This document shows, piece after piece, positions 26,174-34,600 of a DNA stretch of 47,360 nt. The stretch is taken from positions 1 to 47,360 of the forward strand of contig JAVKDP010000040.1 of NCBI GenBank assembly GCA_040222185.1, given 5' to 3'. The position numbers were made by a program, and so were the translations under genes. Positions within the stretch are counted from its first letter, which is position 1. Every line of letters begins with the position of its first letter. This stretch comes from JAVKDP01 sp040222185. Its GTDB lineage: Bacteria; Bacteroidota; Rhodothermia; Balneolales; Balneolaceae. The notes below the pieces were generated by a model. The model ran no database searches. It was not told the origin of the DNA and saw nothing but the letters and a program-made list of their open reading frames with translations.

Positions 26174-27100
26174 TTAGTCCTGGATAGCGAAAATGACATC
26201 TGTGATACTGTCTTTTGGCTCTGTTTCTTGAGGATTTGTTACGTAATGCTCAAAAGGATGAACACCCTTTTTTGCTTTAAATTCTTTTGACCTAACCATG
26301 GTGTACATCGTTGTCCAGGCATTTCCAAGTTGCTCATACGGACCAATGTGACGTAATGTATAAACTTTAGTAGGTTTAATTTCTCCGCTCAAAAATCCTT
26401 CCGGTAGATCTTCAGGAATCGAAGTTACTCCAACACATCCGGTATAATTTGCTTGCTGCTTTACCATATCCCATTTATGATAAATAGTATAAGCGTCGCC
26501 AGTGGCTATATCTTTGTGATCCTGCATAAACCCTTCCAGCTTTCCGAAGTCGGCCATCATTACTTCTCCCATTTCATCAAAGCCACACGTTGTTTTTACA
26601 CCGATATACTTTGAGCCGGCAAAATTTGACTCACCTTTAAACTCAAGGCGTGATTGAACCTCACCTTTCTCGATATAATCTTTTAAAAGATTTAATCCAC
26701 GATCATAATCCGAGCCTATGAAACTTATCATCATCTTTTTCATCCAGAACATAAAGAAAGGCAATGAGCTGTCCATCGTCCATGTTACCTTTGTCGCGTC
26801 TCCATCGGCGGAAACTATAAACTTCACTTTAGCTTTGGATTTCCATGGCTTCAGGAAGTTCAAGTCGTAATCAATAGACTTATTCTCCTGCTCGCCCACT
26901 ATCCTCATGTTCCCTTCACCAACACGGTTTCCTTTCCACTCATAATATTTCGCATCATCCTGTATGGTGACTTTGACGCCTGGCTCCATAATTAACCAGG
27001 GGCTCCATTCTACCCAATGATTGAAATCGTTTAGCTTTGAGTATACATCTTCAACAGAAGAGTTGATTGTCTTGGAACGGCTTACATTAATCTTAGGCAT
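26174..27100 (-). CDS. SRPBCC domain fused to GyrI-like effector-binding domain
   Basis: A 308-residue two-domain protein. The N-terminal half (1-150) is an SRPBCC/polyketide cyclase-like helix-grip pocket with SVEDVYSKLNDFNHWVEWSPWL and KVTWTMDSSLPFF. The C-terminal half (about 158-306) is a GyrI/SOUL-like effector-binding fold with TLRHIGPYEQLGNAWTTMYTMVRS and FEHYVTNPQETEPKDSITDVIFAIQ. Both bind small hydrophobic or amphipathic ligands, and there is no DNA-binding domain. A ligand-sequestering or sensing role is plausible but unproven. It is convergent with mrp (24-base gap). Confidence 0.83.
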   Translation of the reverse strand: MPKINVSRSKTINSSVEDVYSKLNDFNHWVEWSPWLIMEPGVKVTIQDDAKYYEWKGNRVGEGNMRIVGEQENKSIDYDLNFLKPWKSKAKVKFIVSADGDATKVTWTMDSSLPFFMFWMKKMMISFIGSDYDRGLNLLKDYIEKGEVQSRLEFKGESNFAGSKYIGVKTTCGFDEMGEVMMADFGKLEGFMQDHKDIATGDAYTIYHKWDMVKQQANYTGCVGVTSIPEDLPEGFLSGEIKPTKVYTLRHIGPYEQLGNAWTTMYTMVRSKEFKAKKGVHPFEHYVTNPQETEPKDSITDVIFAIQD

Positions 27101-27208
27101 TGTGAAAGGGGTTTGGATTATTTACTCCCAAATGAAAAGAATTGAGAGAAAAAAATCAAAAGAAGGGCTTTATTCGAGTATTCTTTCTTTTTAGAAAGCT
27201 CCGGTTCA

Positions 27209-27424
27209 TCATTTGCTCTTGTATTTAAAAACCTCCTCTAAAGGCACTTCAAATACTGTGGCTATTTTGAAGGCGACTTCTAGAGAAGGAGAGTATTTGG
27301 CGGCTTCGATAGCGTTGATAGTCTGCCGGGTTACCCCAACTTTATCCGCCAATTCCTGCTGGGTCATTTCTCCGTGATTAAACCGTAATCTTCGAATCTG
27401 GTTTACAATTGCTCCTTCTTCCAT
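27209..27424 (-). CDS. XRE-family HTH transcriptional regulator (YozG/SinR-type short form)
   Basis: A 71-residue, nearly pure helix-turn-helix protein. Seen: QIRRLRFNHGEMTQQELADKVGVTRQTINAIEAAKYSPSLEVAFKIATVFEVPLEEVF, a typical lambda-Cro-type HTH. The upstream gene, one base away, encodes a four-helix membrane protein. HTH/membrane pairs of this kind are common in Bacteroidetes and Firmicutes. The regulator probably controls its own operon. Confidence 0.88.
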   Translation of the reverse strand: MEEGAIVNQIRRLRFNHGEMTQQELADKVGVTRQTINAIEAAKYSPSLEVAFKIATVFEVPLEEVFKYKSK

Positions 27425-27425
27425 T

Positions 27426-27872
27426 TCAAAAGTCCTTACGGTAGTTATAGATCATCGTTCCTCTTTTTGCAGCGCTGGCTAAGAAAAGTGCCAGGAATAA
27501 AAAATGAAAAATAGTCGACGTCTCAATAGCAAAAGGAAGGCTTGGAACAAAGTTCTGTGTCAAGTTTGAAATAAAAACCTGTATTAAAGCAATCATCAGT
27601 GTGACAACCAAAATATTATACCCGACTTTAAGCCCCTTTGCTTCGATCATAAAATCCCGTTCATCTTTCTGTACTCTTGATTTACTCTCTGAAACCTGGA
27701 CAATAATCTCAATAATCACAGCAACCCAAAAGGCATTAAAAGCGAACTTAATAAGTAGTCCTGAATAATCAGGAAACGATTCTGGCCACCCAAAAGCGAT
27801 CAGAATATAAAATATTACAACAGAGCTAGAGGTGATTAATGAAGTCCAGGATAAAATTTCTTGTTTTGACAT
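27426..27872 (-). CDS. Four-helix membrane protein paired with the XRE regulator
   Basis: A 148-residue membrane protein with hydrophobic segments near 9-29, 39-61, 85-105 and 115-137. A cytoplasmic loop carries VQKDERDFMIEAKG, a DERD-type motif typical of DUF2178-like proteins that sit beside small HTH regulators. Function is unknown; it may sense membrane state and affect the HTH partner. It is transcribed first, with the regulator one base downstream. Confidence 0.72.
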   Translation of the reverse strand: MSKQEILSWTSLITSSSVVIFYILIAFGWPESFPDYSGLLIKFAFNAFWVAVIIEIIVQVSESKSRVQKDERDFMIEAKGLKVGYNILVVTLMIALIQVFISNLTQNFVPSLPFAIETSTIFHFLFLALFLASAAKRGTMIYNYRKDF

Positions 27873-27963
27873 GATGTTCTCCGATTTATTTAAATGTCAA
27901 ACGAACCATACGTAATGTAAAAAATTTGTTACACCATGTATAAAATTTTTTTCTTTCAAACTA

Positions 27964-28200
27964 TTACGGACACCTTTTCCTTCTAAATTCTTTCTTTATA
28001 GGGTCAAGGATTTTATCCAGTCCATTGGTCTTTACTTCGTACATAGTAGATAAGTACTGACCGAGCTCCCCTTTCGGAAAACCTTCTCTGCTAAACCATT
28101 CTAAATAATGAACAGGGAGATCCGTAACAAACCAACCTTCATGCTTGCCGAATGGCATCCGGGCCTGCACCATTTTAATAAGAAAAGTTGAGTCGTACAT
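27964..28200 (-). CDS. DUF3820 family protein
   Basis: A 78-residue protein. Seen: ARMPFGKHEGWFVTDLPVHYLEWFSREGFPKGELGQYLSTMYEVKTNGLDKIL, which matches the DUF3820 pattern (mPFGKykG, lP..YL.Wf, GfP.G.LG, NGL). The family is widespread in bacteria; the biochemical role is unknown to me. It is divergent from the tandem lipoproteins, with a 90-base shared upstream region. Confidence 0.82.
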   Translation of the reverse strand: MYDSTFLIKMVQARMPFGKHEGWFVTDLPVHYLEWFSREGFPKGELGQYLSTMYEVKTNGLDKILDPIKKEFRRKRCP

Positions 28201-28289
28201 ACCTGAAGTTAGGTGATTTGTCGCATAAAGATGTGAGCTAAATTATAACAAAATGTTCTATTTTATTTGATCGAATAAACCTGATACAA

Positions 28290-28634
28290 ATGAAACGAAT
28301 TTTCTCCGTTGCTACCCTTTTCACCTTCGTTCTTTTATTGGCATGCTCAAACCCGTTTAACAGAAATGATGGCGAAGTAGTAGTTGAACTTGACGAACCT
28401 GAGCTCAAAATTACAAACAAAACGGATATTGACATCTACTATGCTGTTTTTGATCCCGATGTTGCCGCAGTAATAGATTGGATTCCGGTTTCAACCTCTG
28501 AGAACAGAATTAAACCGAATAGTAATGTAGTTATTATAACCTCCGATATTGAGCAGCATGATGTTGGTGATAAAATCCTGGTTTTCTACTGGAGTGAGAA
28601 CAATGAACTGTTTGAGAGCGAATCGGTGGAATAA
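28290..28634 (+). CDS. Small lipoprotein, first of a tandem paralogous pair
   Basis: A 114-residue lipoprotein. Seen: MKRIFSVATL, a hydrophobic core, then lipobox LLAC with Cys19. The mature part has ITNKTDIDIYYAVFD, SENRIKPNSNVVI and GDKILVFYWSENNE. The same three blocks recur in the next gene, so the two are probably paralogs sharing a small beta-sandwich-like domain. Stop and next start overlap by one base (TAATG), indicating coupling. Function unknown. Confidence 0.75.
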   Translation: MKRIFSVATLFTFVLLLACSNPFNRNDGEVVVELDEPELKITNKTDIDIYYAVFDPDVAAVIDWIPVSTSENRIKPNSNVVIITSDIEQHDVGDKILVFYWSENNELFESESVE

Positions 28635-28993
28635 TGAAGAGTTTGCTCTTTTTATTTTTTCCTTTAATACTTGTCGTCTCTTCTTGCGATGTATTTGATA
28701 ATGAGCAGAGTGGAGTAACTGCTCAAATTCAACCAACCGAAATAACGATTTTCAATAGTTTTAAGCAGGATATTTATTTTGCAGCTCATTTAACTTATGC
28801 CCTTCCTTTTACTCAATATGTTCTTGTTTCAGGAGAAGAAAATAAAATTGAAGCTGGAGAAGTTAGGGTTTTCCGAAATGGCGACAACCGGTTTGGTCAA
28901 TTACAAAGTGGACAAAAATACACTGTTTTCTATTGGTTTTCAGAAAACCCTTATGATGAAGAAGTCCGTTTCATTACAGTTTATGCTGAGTAG
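28634..28993 (+). CDS. Small lipoprotein, second of a tandem paralogous pair
   Basis: A 119-residue lipoprotein with lipobox VSSC (Cys18) followed by Asp. Mature blocks IFNSFKQDIYFAAHL, GEENKIEAGEVRVF and GQKYTVFYWFSEN line up in order with those of the preceding gene. The residue after Cys differs (Asp here, Ser there), so final membrane placement could differ, though sorting rules in this phylum are not those of E. coli. Function unknown. Confidence 0.75.
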   Translation: MKSLLFLFFPLILVVSSCDVFDNEQSGVTAQIQPTEITIFNSFKQDIYFAAHLTYALPFTQYVLVSGEENKIEAGEVRVFRNGDNRFGQLQSGQKYTVFYWFSENPYDEEVRFITVYAE

Positions 28994-29035
28994 TTAAGCA
29001 AATCTTTTAGTAGCTTTGGCAAAAAAGAATAAATC

Positions 29036-29377
29036 ATGCCCACTGTAAAACTCCTCAAAATAGCTCACGGCCGTAGCGGCGATAAGGGGAATGGAAGTAA
29101 CGTTGGAATAATTGCCCGCCACCCGGATATTTATCCTTTTTTAAAAGAGAAGCTTACAACCAGCGTCGTAAAAGAACACATGAAATATGTTTGTAAGGGA
29201 GAGGTTGAGCGCTATGAGCTTCCAAATATTGGTGCCTTAAACTTCATTCTCAATGAAAGCCTTGGTGGGGGCGGAACTGTTTCTCTGAAACTGGATGCAC
29301 AAGGAAAAACGCATGCTTCTCAGGTTTTACGCTTAGATATCGATGTACCGGAAGAGCTCCTAGCCCTTGTTGATTAA
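29036..29377 (+). CDS. Stand-alone AtuA C-terminal-like protein
   Basis: A 113-residue protein that matches the C-terminal domain of AtuA-type acyclic terpene utilisation proteins: IAHGRSGDKGNGSNVGIIARHPDIYPFL, ERYELPNIGALNFIL and SLGGGGTVSLKLDAQGK. In AtuA the domain follows a DUF1446 part. Here no DUF1446 gene is next to it, so the partner is elsewhere or it acts alone. Its biochemical role is unclear. Confidence 0.78.
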   Translation: MPTVKLLKIAHGRSGDKGNGSNVGIIARHPDIYPFLKEKLTTSVVKEHMKYVCKGEVERYELPNIGALNFILNESLGGGGTVSLKLDAQGKTHASQVLRLDIDVPEELLALVD

Positions 29378-29385
29378 CTACTATC

Positions 29386-29805
29386 TTATTGTGTGTAGTT
29401 AGAAAACACTTTATCAAGAAGTGCTCTTAACTGGCTATACTCTTGCTGGGTCAGATTCTCCCAACCTTTTTCGCGGGAAGCATATACATGAGGCCTGGCT
29501 GCATCAAGCTCGTTCTTCCCATCATTTGTAAGTGATATAAGATATTTTCTGCCGTCTTCAGGGTCCGGCTCACGAATCACAAATCCTTTTTTAACTAACA
29601 AGTCAAGAATTCTTGATACTGTATGCTTGTCTTTAAAGCTGCCATTGGCCAAATCGGTCTGGTTCACTTTTTCATCTTCAAGTTTTGAAAGAAGCACCCA
29701 CTGCTCAGGCGTAATATTAACCCCTTCCCTCTTGAATCTATTGATCAGGTCCTGGCGCACTACTTTGTAGGTTCGGTCAATATAAACCCCGATTTCTCCT
29801 CTCAT
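29386..29805 (-). CDS. MarR-family transcriptional regulator
   Basis: A 139-residue winged-helix regulator. Seen: INRFKREGVNITPEQWVLLSKL, the recognition region NQTDLANGSFKDKHTVSRILDLLVKKGFV, and the wing IREPDPEDGRKYLISLTNDG, all typical of MarR. Members bind DNA as dimers and often respond to phenolic ligands. The start overlaps the stop of the upstream cyclase-like/TPR gene (ATGA), so the two are co-translated and probably linked in function. Confidence 0.9.
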   Translation of the reverse strand: MRGEIGVYIDRTYKVVRQDLINRFKREGVNITPEQWVLLSKLEDEKVNQTDLANGSFKDKHTVSRILDLLVKKGFVIREPDPEDGRKYLISLTNDGKNELDAARPHVYASREKGWENLTQQEYSQLRALLDKVFSNYTQ

Positions 29806-31628
29806 TCTCTGATCCTGGATTGTTTTGGAAGACCTATCCGATCCAGAATTTTAATAAAGCGCGGATCGTCATGTAAAAAGTTTAGTAATGGAATTGAAGT
29901 AATGAACAGTATGGCTCCCAGCTTTTTATCAACTGCTTCGTTCATGTACTTAAAGGATAGATCAATCTCTCCTATGCTCGCATAAACAATCGCAAAGTCC
30001 AGAGCCAGATTCAATTCAGGTTGTTCTTTCTGGCGCTTGTGCATTAACTCTATATTCTTTCTGGCCTCTTCCTCATCTCCCATTAATCCGGCTATATACC
30101 CTAACTGGGTTCCACCTTTATTAGGCCCTTTTATGAGGCTCACATACTTTTTGGTGTATTTTAGAGCATTCTCAAAGTCCTGCATTTCTGCGTACACTAA
30201 TGCTTTGCCTTCATATGCTGACCTGAAATTCGAATCCAGATCTATAATCTTATCATAAAGTTTTAGCGCTTCATCGTAATTCTTCATCAATGCTTCTGAA
30301 CGGGCCAGGTCAACAATGGATGGAAGGGATAGGGGCGCTATCTTTACTGCTGCTTTCGATTGGGAAAGCATCTTGTCATATCTACCAATAATGCGGTTGT
30401 AGAGAGAATATGCTGTACGGGCTTCCTCATTTTCAGGCTCTAATGTTATGGCTTTTCTGAAAAACGAATCTGCTGCATCGAAATCCCATTTGTAAAGGAG
30501 GTTCACATAACCTATGGCAATATATGCGTCAGCTCTTGAGCTGTTTAAGTCAATTGCCTTAAGGGCGTATTCTTCTGCTTTAGGGAAAGCTTCTTCTCCC
30601 TGCATATGCCCAATCAAACCAAGGAAATTGTATGCAATTGCTAAGCCTGAAAAAGCTTTGGTGTAGGTTTTGCACTTTTCAACTGCTTTTTCATAATAAC
30701 CGATTGCTTTAAGTACCGACTCTGGTGTTCGCTTATTCCAGAAGTATAGCCCTTGCAAGTAATGGTTATAGGCTACAATACTATCAGTTGAAGCATCGTA
30801 GAGCTTTTTCTTGCTATCGAAAGTGAAATTAGCCTCAAGCTTATTTGCTATTTTTTGAGCAATCTCATCCTGAACTTCAAAAATATCCTTCATCTCACGA
30901 TCAAAATTCTCAGACCAGACATGAAAACCGTCTTCGGTATTAATAAGCTGAGCAGTTACTCTCACTTTATCGCCGGCCAATCGTACACTTCCTTCCAGCA
31001 CCGTAGTAACATTTAACTCTTTCCCTATTTGGCGAATGTCTTTTTGAGTATTCTTGAAAGCAAATACAGATGTCCTTGAAGCAACTTGTAACCCGCTTAC
31101 CCTTACTAACGAGTTAATAATTTCTTCCGTAATTCCATCGCTGAAATACTCATTATCAGGGTTAGAACTAAAATTGGCGAAAGGAAGAACCGCTACACTG
31201 TTTTTATTACTTCCCGTCAGATCCTGTATATAACTTTGTTTAGGAACTTCAATACCTTTATTTGCCAGCGCATAAATAGCTACCGGGGCAAACACGTTTT
31301 TTAAATCATGTTCTCCGAAAGCTTCCACTTTCAGGCTTGGATGATTTTTAATTTCATCAAATACTTTACCTGAAATCATGACAGACCCGGGTGTTCCCAG
31401 ACTTTGTACTCTTGCAGCTACATTTACCGCGTCTCCATAAATCCCTTCGTCATCATATACTACATCCCCTATATGAATCCCTACTCTAAGTGGAACTTTT
31501 GGCTCTTCGCTCAGCAAAGTTTGTATCTCTTTTGCCTTTTGCTCATCCTCCTGCATCAATCTTGTATAACCGACCATATCGGCAAACATAATCGCAGCTA
31601 GTAAACGTAGGCTAGGTTTATCTGGCAT
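29802..31628 (-). CDS. Degenerate class III cyclase domain, TolB-like domain and TPR protein
   Basis: A 608-residue protein. Residues 1-125 are a class III nucleotide cyclase domain. FADMVGYT gives the first metal Asp (Asp17), LRVGIHIGDVV follows at 47, and GDAVNVAARVQ gives Asn69 and Arg73. The stretch between AKE and IQTLL (about residues 31-38) is too short by roughly 45-50 residues. It lacks the second metal-binding GD loop, so catalysis is unlikely. Residues 143-270 are a TolB/FlgO-like segment (SVAVLPFANFSSNPDNEYFSDGITEEI), and TPRs run to the end. Full-length relatives in this phylum are predicted signalling proteins. It overlaps the MarR gene by 4 bases. Confidence 0.85.
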   Translation of the reverse strand: MPDKPSLRLLAAIMFADMVGYTRLMQEDEQKAKEIQTLLSEEPKVPLRVGIHIGDVVYDDEGIYGDAVNVAARVQSLGTPGSVMISGKVFDEIKNHPSLKVEAFGEHDLKNVFAPVAIYALANKGIEVPKQSYIQDLTGSNKNSVAVLPFANFSSNPDNEYFSDGITEEIINSLVRVSGLQVASRTSVFAFKNTQKDIRQIGKELNVTTVLEGSVRLAGDKVRVTAQLINTEDGFHVWSENFDREMKDIFEVQDEIAQKIANKLEANFTFDSKKKLYDASTDSIVAYNHYLQGLYFWNKRTPESVLKAIGYYEKAVEKCKTYTKAFSGLAIAYNFLGLIGHMQGEEAFPKAEEYALKAIDLNSSRADAYIAIGYVNLLYKWDFDAADSFFRKAITLEPENEEARTAYSLYNRIIGRYDKMLSQSKAAVKIAPLSLPSIVDLARSEALMKNYDEALKLYDKIIDLDSNFRSAYEGKALVYAEMQDFENALKYTKKYVSLIKGPNKGGTQLGYIAGLMGDEEEARKNIELMHKRQKEQPELNLALDFAIVYASIGEIDLSFKYMNEAVDKKLGAILFITSIPLLNFLHDDPRFIKILDRIGLPKQSRIRE

Positions 31629-31698
31629 AATGCCCTTCTATGAGGAGTAATTTCTTCTGCCTCTAAATATATCAATAATCGAGCCAGAGTTGCTTCTG

Positions 31699-34600
31699 TC
31701 AGAAGAAAAAACCTGCTTTTAGTTCAAATAAGTTCCCTTCAACAGAGTGTCCTAAACTTGAATTAATCAAAATGGTGTCAAAAAGGTTGAACCAAAGTCC
31801 ACCGCCATACCCTTTGTGCCATAGACTGGAATCCTCTCCACCCGTCCAAACACGGCCAGTATCATAAAATGCTGAGACCCCGACTTTTCCACCCAGTAAG
31901 TATTTATAGAAATCAAAAAGCTCGATCCTCAATTCTGTATTATTATAAAATGTACTTCGTCCTGAGAACCTGTTTCCTCTGTAGCCTCTCAGGTTTGTGG
32001 TTCCACCAATACTGTTAGATTCATAAAAAGGAAAACTCCCAATATTATGTGCACCGCCCGTTCTGTTTGCAAATGTAATTTGTGGTGCTATTCTGATTGG
32101 GAAGAACATTTGAAGATCAGATGATAATCTTGAAAAAGTGTTGTCTGTATTATAAAAGCCAATATTAAAATCTGCAGCTACTGATAGTTTGTATCCCTGT
32201 GAAGGGTTTACGGGCGTGTCTATATCTTTTATTACAGCTTCAAAGAAAGCAGTGTTGAACCACTGATCTTTGAAAGCATTATCATCAAACCCAAGATCGT
32301 CCCTGTTTATTACATTATCCTCGTCTCTATTATCATCAACATTGGTGATGCTTGTTCTGTTACCCAGCCGTATGGATAGTGCCTGGTTTACCGTAGTTGC
32401 AATGCTTGGTTCGAATACATACCGGGTAAGCCGGGCCCTGAAATAGTTTGAGTTTCGATCTTCCTGCGAGGTCTCATTACCTAATCCAAAAAAGTTCCGG
32501 TAACTCTTGGGGAATAGGAACGCAGATTCCAAACCAAGATCCCAGTTTCCGAAACGCTCGAACCAGGTTCCTGAATATTTAATATTCGCAGCACCTGACA
32601 TTGGGGCATAGTTAACCCTGAAGTAGTGATGCACCGCCGGGAACTTTCTGAAACCATTGCGAATTATTTTGGGCCCTCCCCCAATGAAGATTCCATCATC
32701 GTTATTGTAAGAGAAAAAGTATCCTGGGAAAGAGCGATTCCAAATGAAATCTCTTTCATAATCATAAAAGTTGTCTTCCGGGTCTTTAGTACGATGAATA
32801 TGGGATCTTCTTGATACCATATACTCATTTCCTATTTCACTTTCGAAAATATCCACTTTTTTGCTTGCTGCACCGTTTTGTGAAATATCCTCATACTTGT
32901 CGTCTCCGGGGCCTCCGGAAACCAATAACTTGATTGCGCTTCTTCGGTCACCTTTAAAGATAAATTCGTCATCACCTGACATTCCATAGAGCCTGAGTTC
33001 TTCAGTCTCTTTACTATTAAAGGTCCGGTCAAAGTATTTGTCTCTTTGTTTTCCTTTTCCGGATAGTTTATACACCTGAACCCGCGTCCGGTCTTTATCC
33101 AAAGCCTCGATAACAAATCGCTCTCTTTTATTACTTCCCGGAATCGAAATAAATTTAGAAATCATACCATAGTACGTTTCCGTGACTTCAAGTAGTTGAT
33201 CTCTTCTGGACTTTAAGTTTCGAATTGTCTCTTCTCCAATTTCTTCAAATACTTCTTTTGGGTATTCCCGAACAGCCTTCTCAATTACCTCGTCTGTTAA
33301 GGCTTCTTTCATTTCTAAAGCAATTTCCAGCCACTCTTCTTTGGTCATTTGGTTTGTAAACCGCCGTGTAAGGGGTAAGGAGTTATAGTTCAATCCAATT
33401 AATCCATTATAGGACTCACCAAAGTTCTGATACTGAAAGAAGGGTCCAAACTTTGCGATGGTTGGAAGAAGACCGTCCATATTCATAAAAGCTACATCCC
33501 TGTCACGAGGTATGGGGCGGTAAATTTTTCCTTGTTTGTCTTCTGGCTCAAAAGTAGCCCAACGCCACTGGTCGAAGTGCCTGTCCCAGTCACCAATCAA
33601 CATATCCAAAAGGCGTGATCTCGCGAATAGTTTTTGGTCTACACGATGATCGATATCCCCGTCAACCTTTCGAATCATATCACGGTGCGCTACCACTTCT
33701 TCTGAATTCCCAACGCTTGCCAGGTCGCTCATATCTCCATCAGGCTTTTCCTCAAAAAGAGCCAACTGACCACCTATTTGATCTGCATAAAGTCCTAACT
33801 GGGGATCATGTGGTACATAATAGATTTTCGGGTTGGTGTGATACACACCAATTGCACTGGCCAGTGGAGGAATTACTACTGCAGCATAAGGATTTAAAAT
33901 CGAGAACTGATCCTGGGCCAGATCCAACGCAAAAGTCTTCTTCAGGCTTTCATCCCACACCTTTCCTGCCTGCTTATCCACCGATCGTAATACATATTCC
34001 TTCCCATCGTCTGCTTCTAAATGAAGTGTATTTGATTGGCCTTTTCCACCCATTCGTACCAGGTTTAATCCTCCTTTCATTTCGGTAACATCAAATACCG
34101 GGTATTCAGATTTTATAGACCATAGCTCCCGGTTGTGTCCTCCCGCCACCATTCTGAACAGCCTGCCTTTGTTATCATAGCTTTCGTTCGGAGCTATAAC
34201 CATTGTACTATCGGTATAGTCGATATCTTCCAGGACTTCTCCTTCTTCTGTTTGAAGTATATCCAGTGTAGCAGGTTTCAGTACCTGTTTGTACAGCAAC
34301 CTTCCTGAGCTGCCGTCTCCAATAGGTGCCCAGGCCTCCATCCATACAGAACCATCTCCATAATAGTTAAGGGTCGTAAATCCTTTCCCTTCGTAATTGA
34401 ACTCAGCTCCTCGGCCCTTTGCAACGAAACTCGATTTAGTGCCTGACCCTGAAACTATATAGTGTTGTGTTTCTCTTTTCCCGCTTTTCTTTATGTATTG
34501 TAAGCTATGCGCATGGCCAGAGGCATAGATCAGGTTATCATTCAGTAAAAACATCTCTTGCAGAGTATTGGAAAGCTCCTTGTATTCATGATGAGGAATA

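Noticed and set aside
29375..29401. TAACTAC/GTAGTTA inverted repeat between convergent genes
   Set aside because: Only 7 bp, no T-tract on either side; not a convincing terminator.
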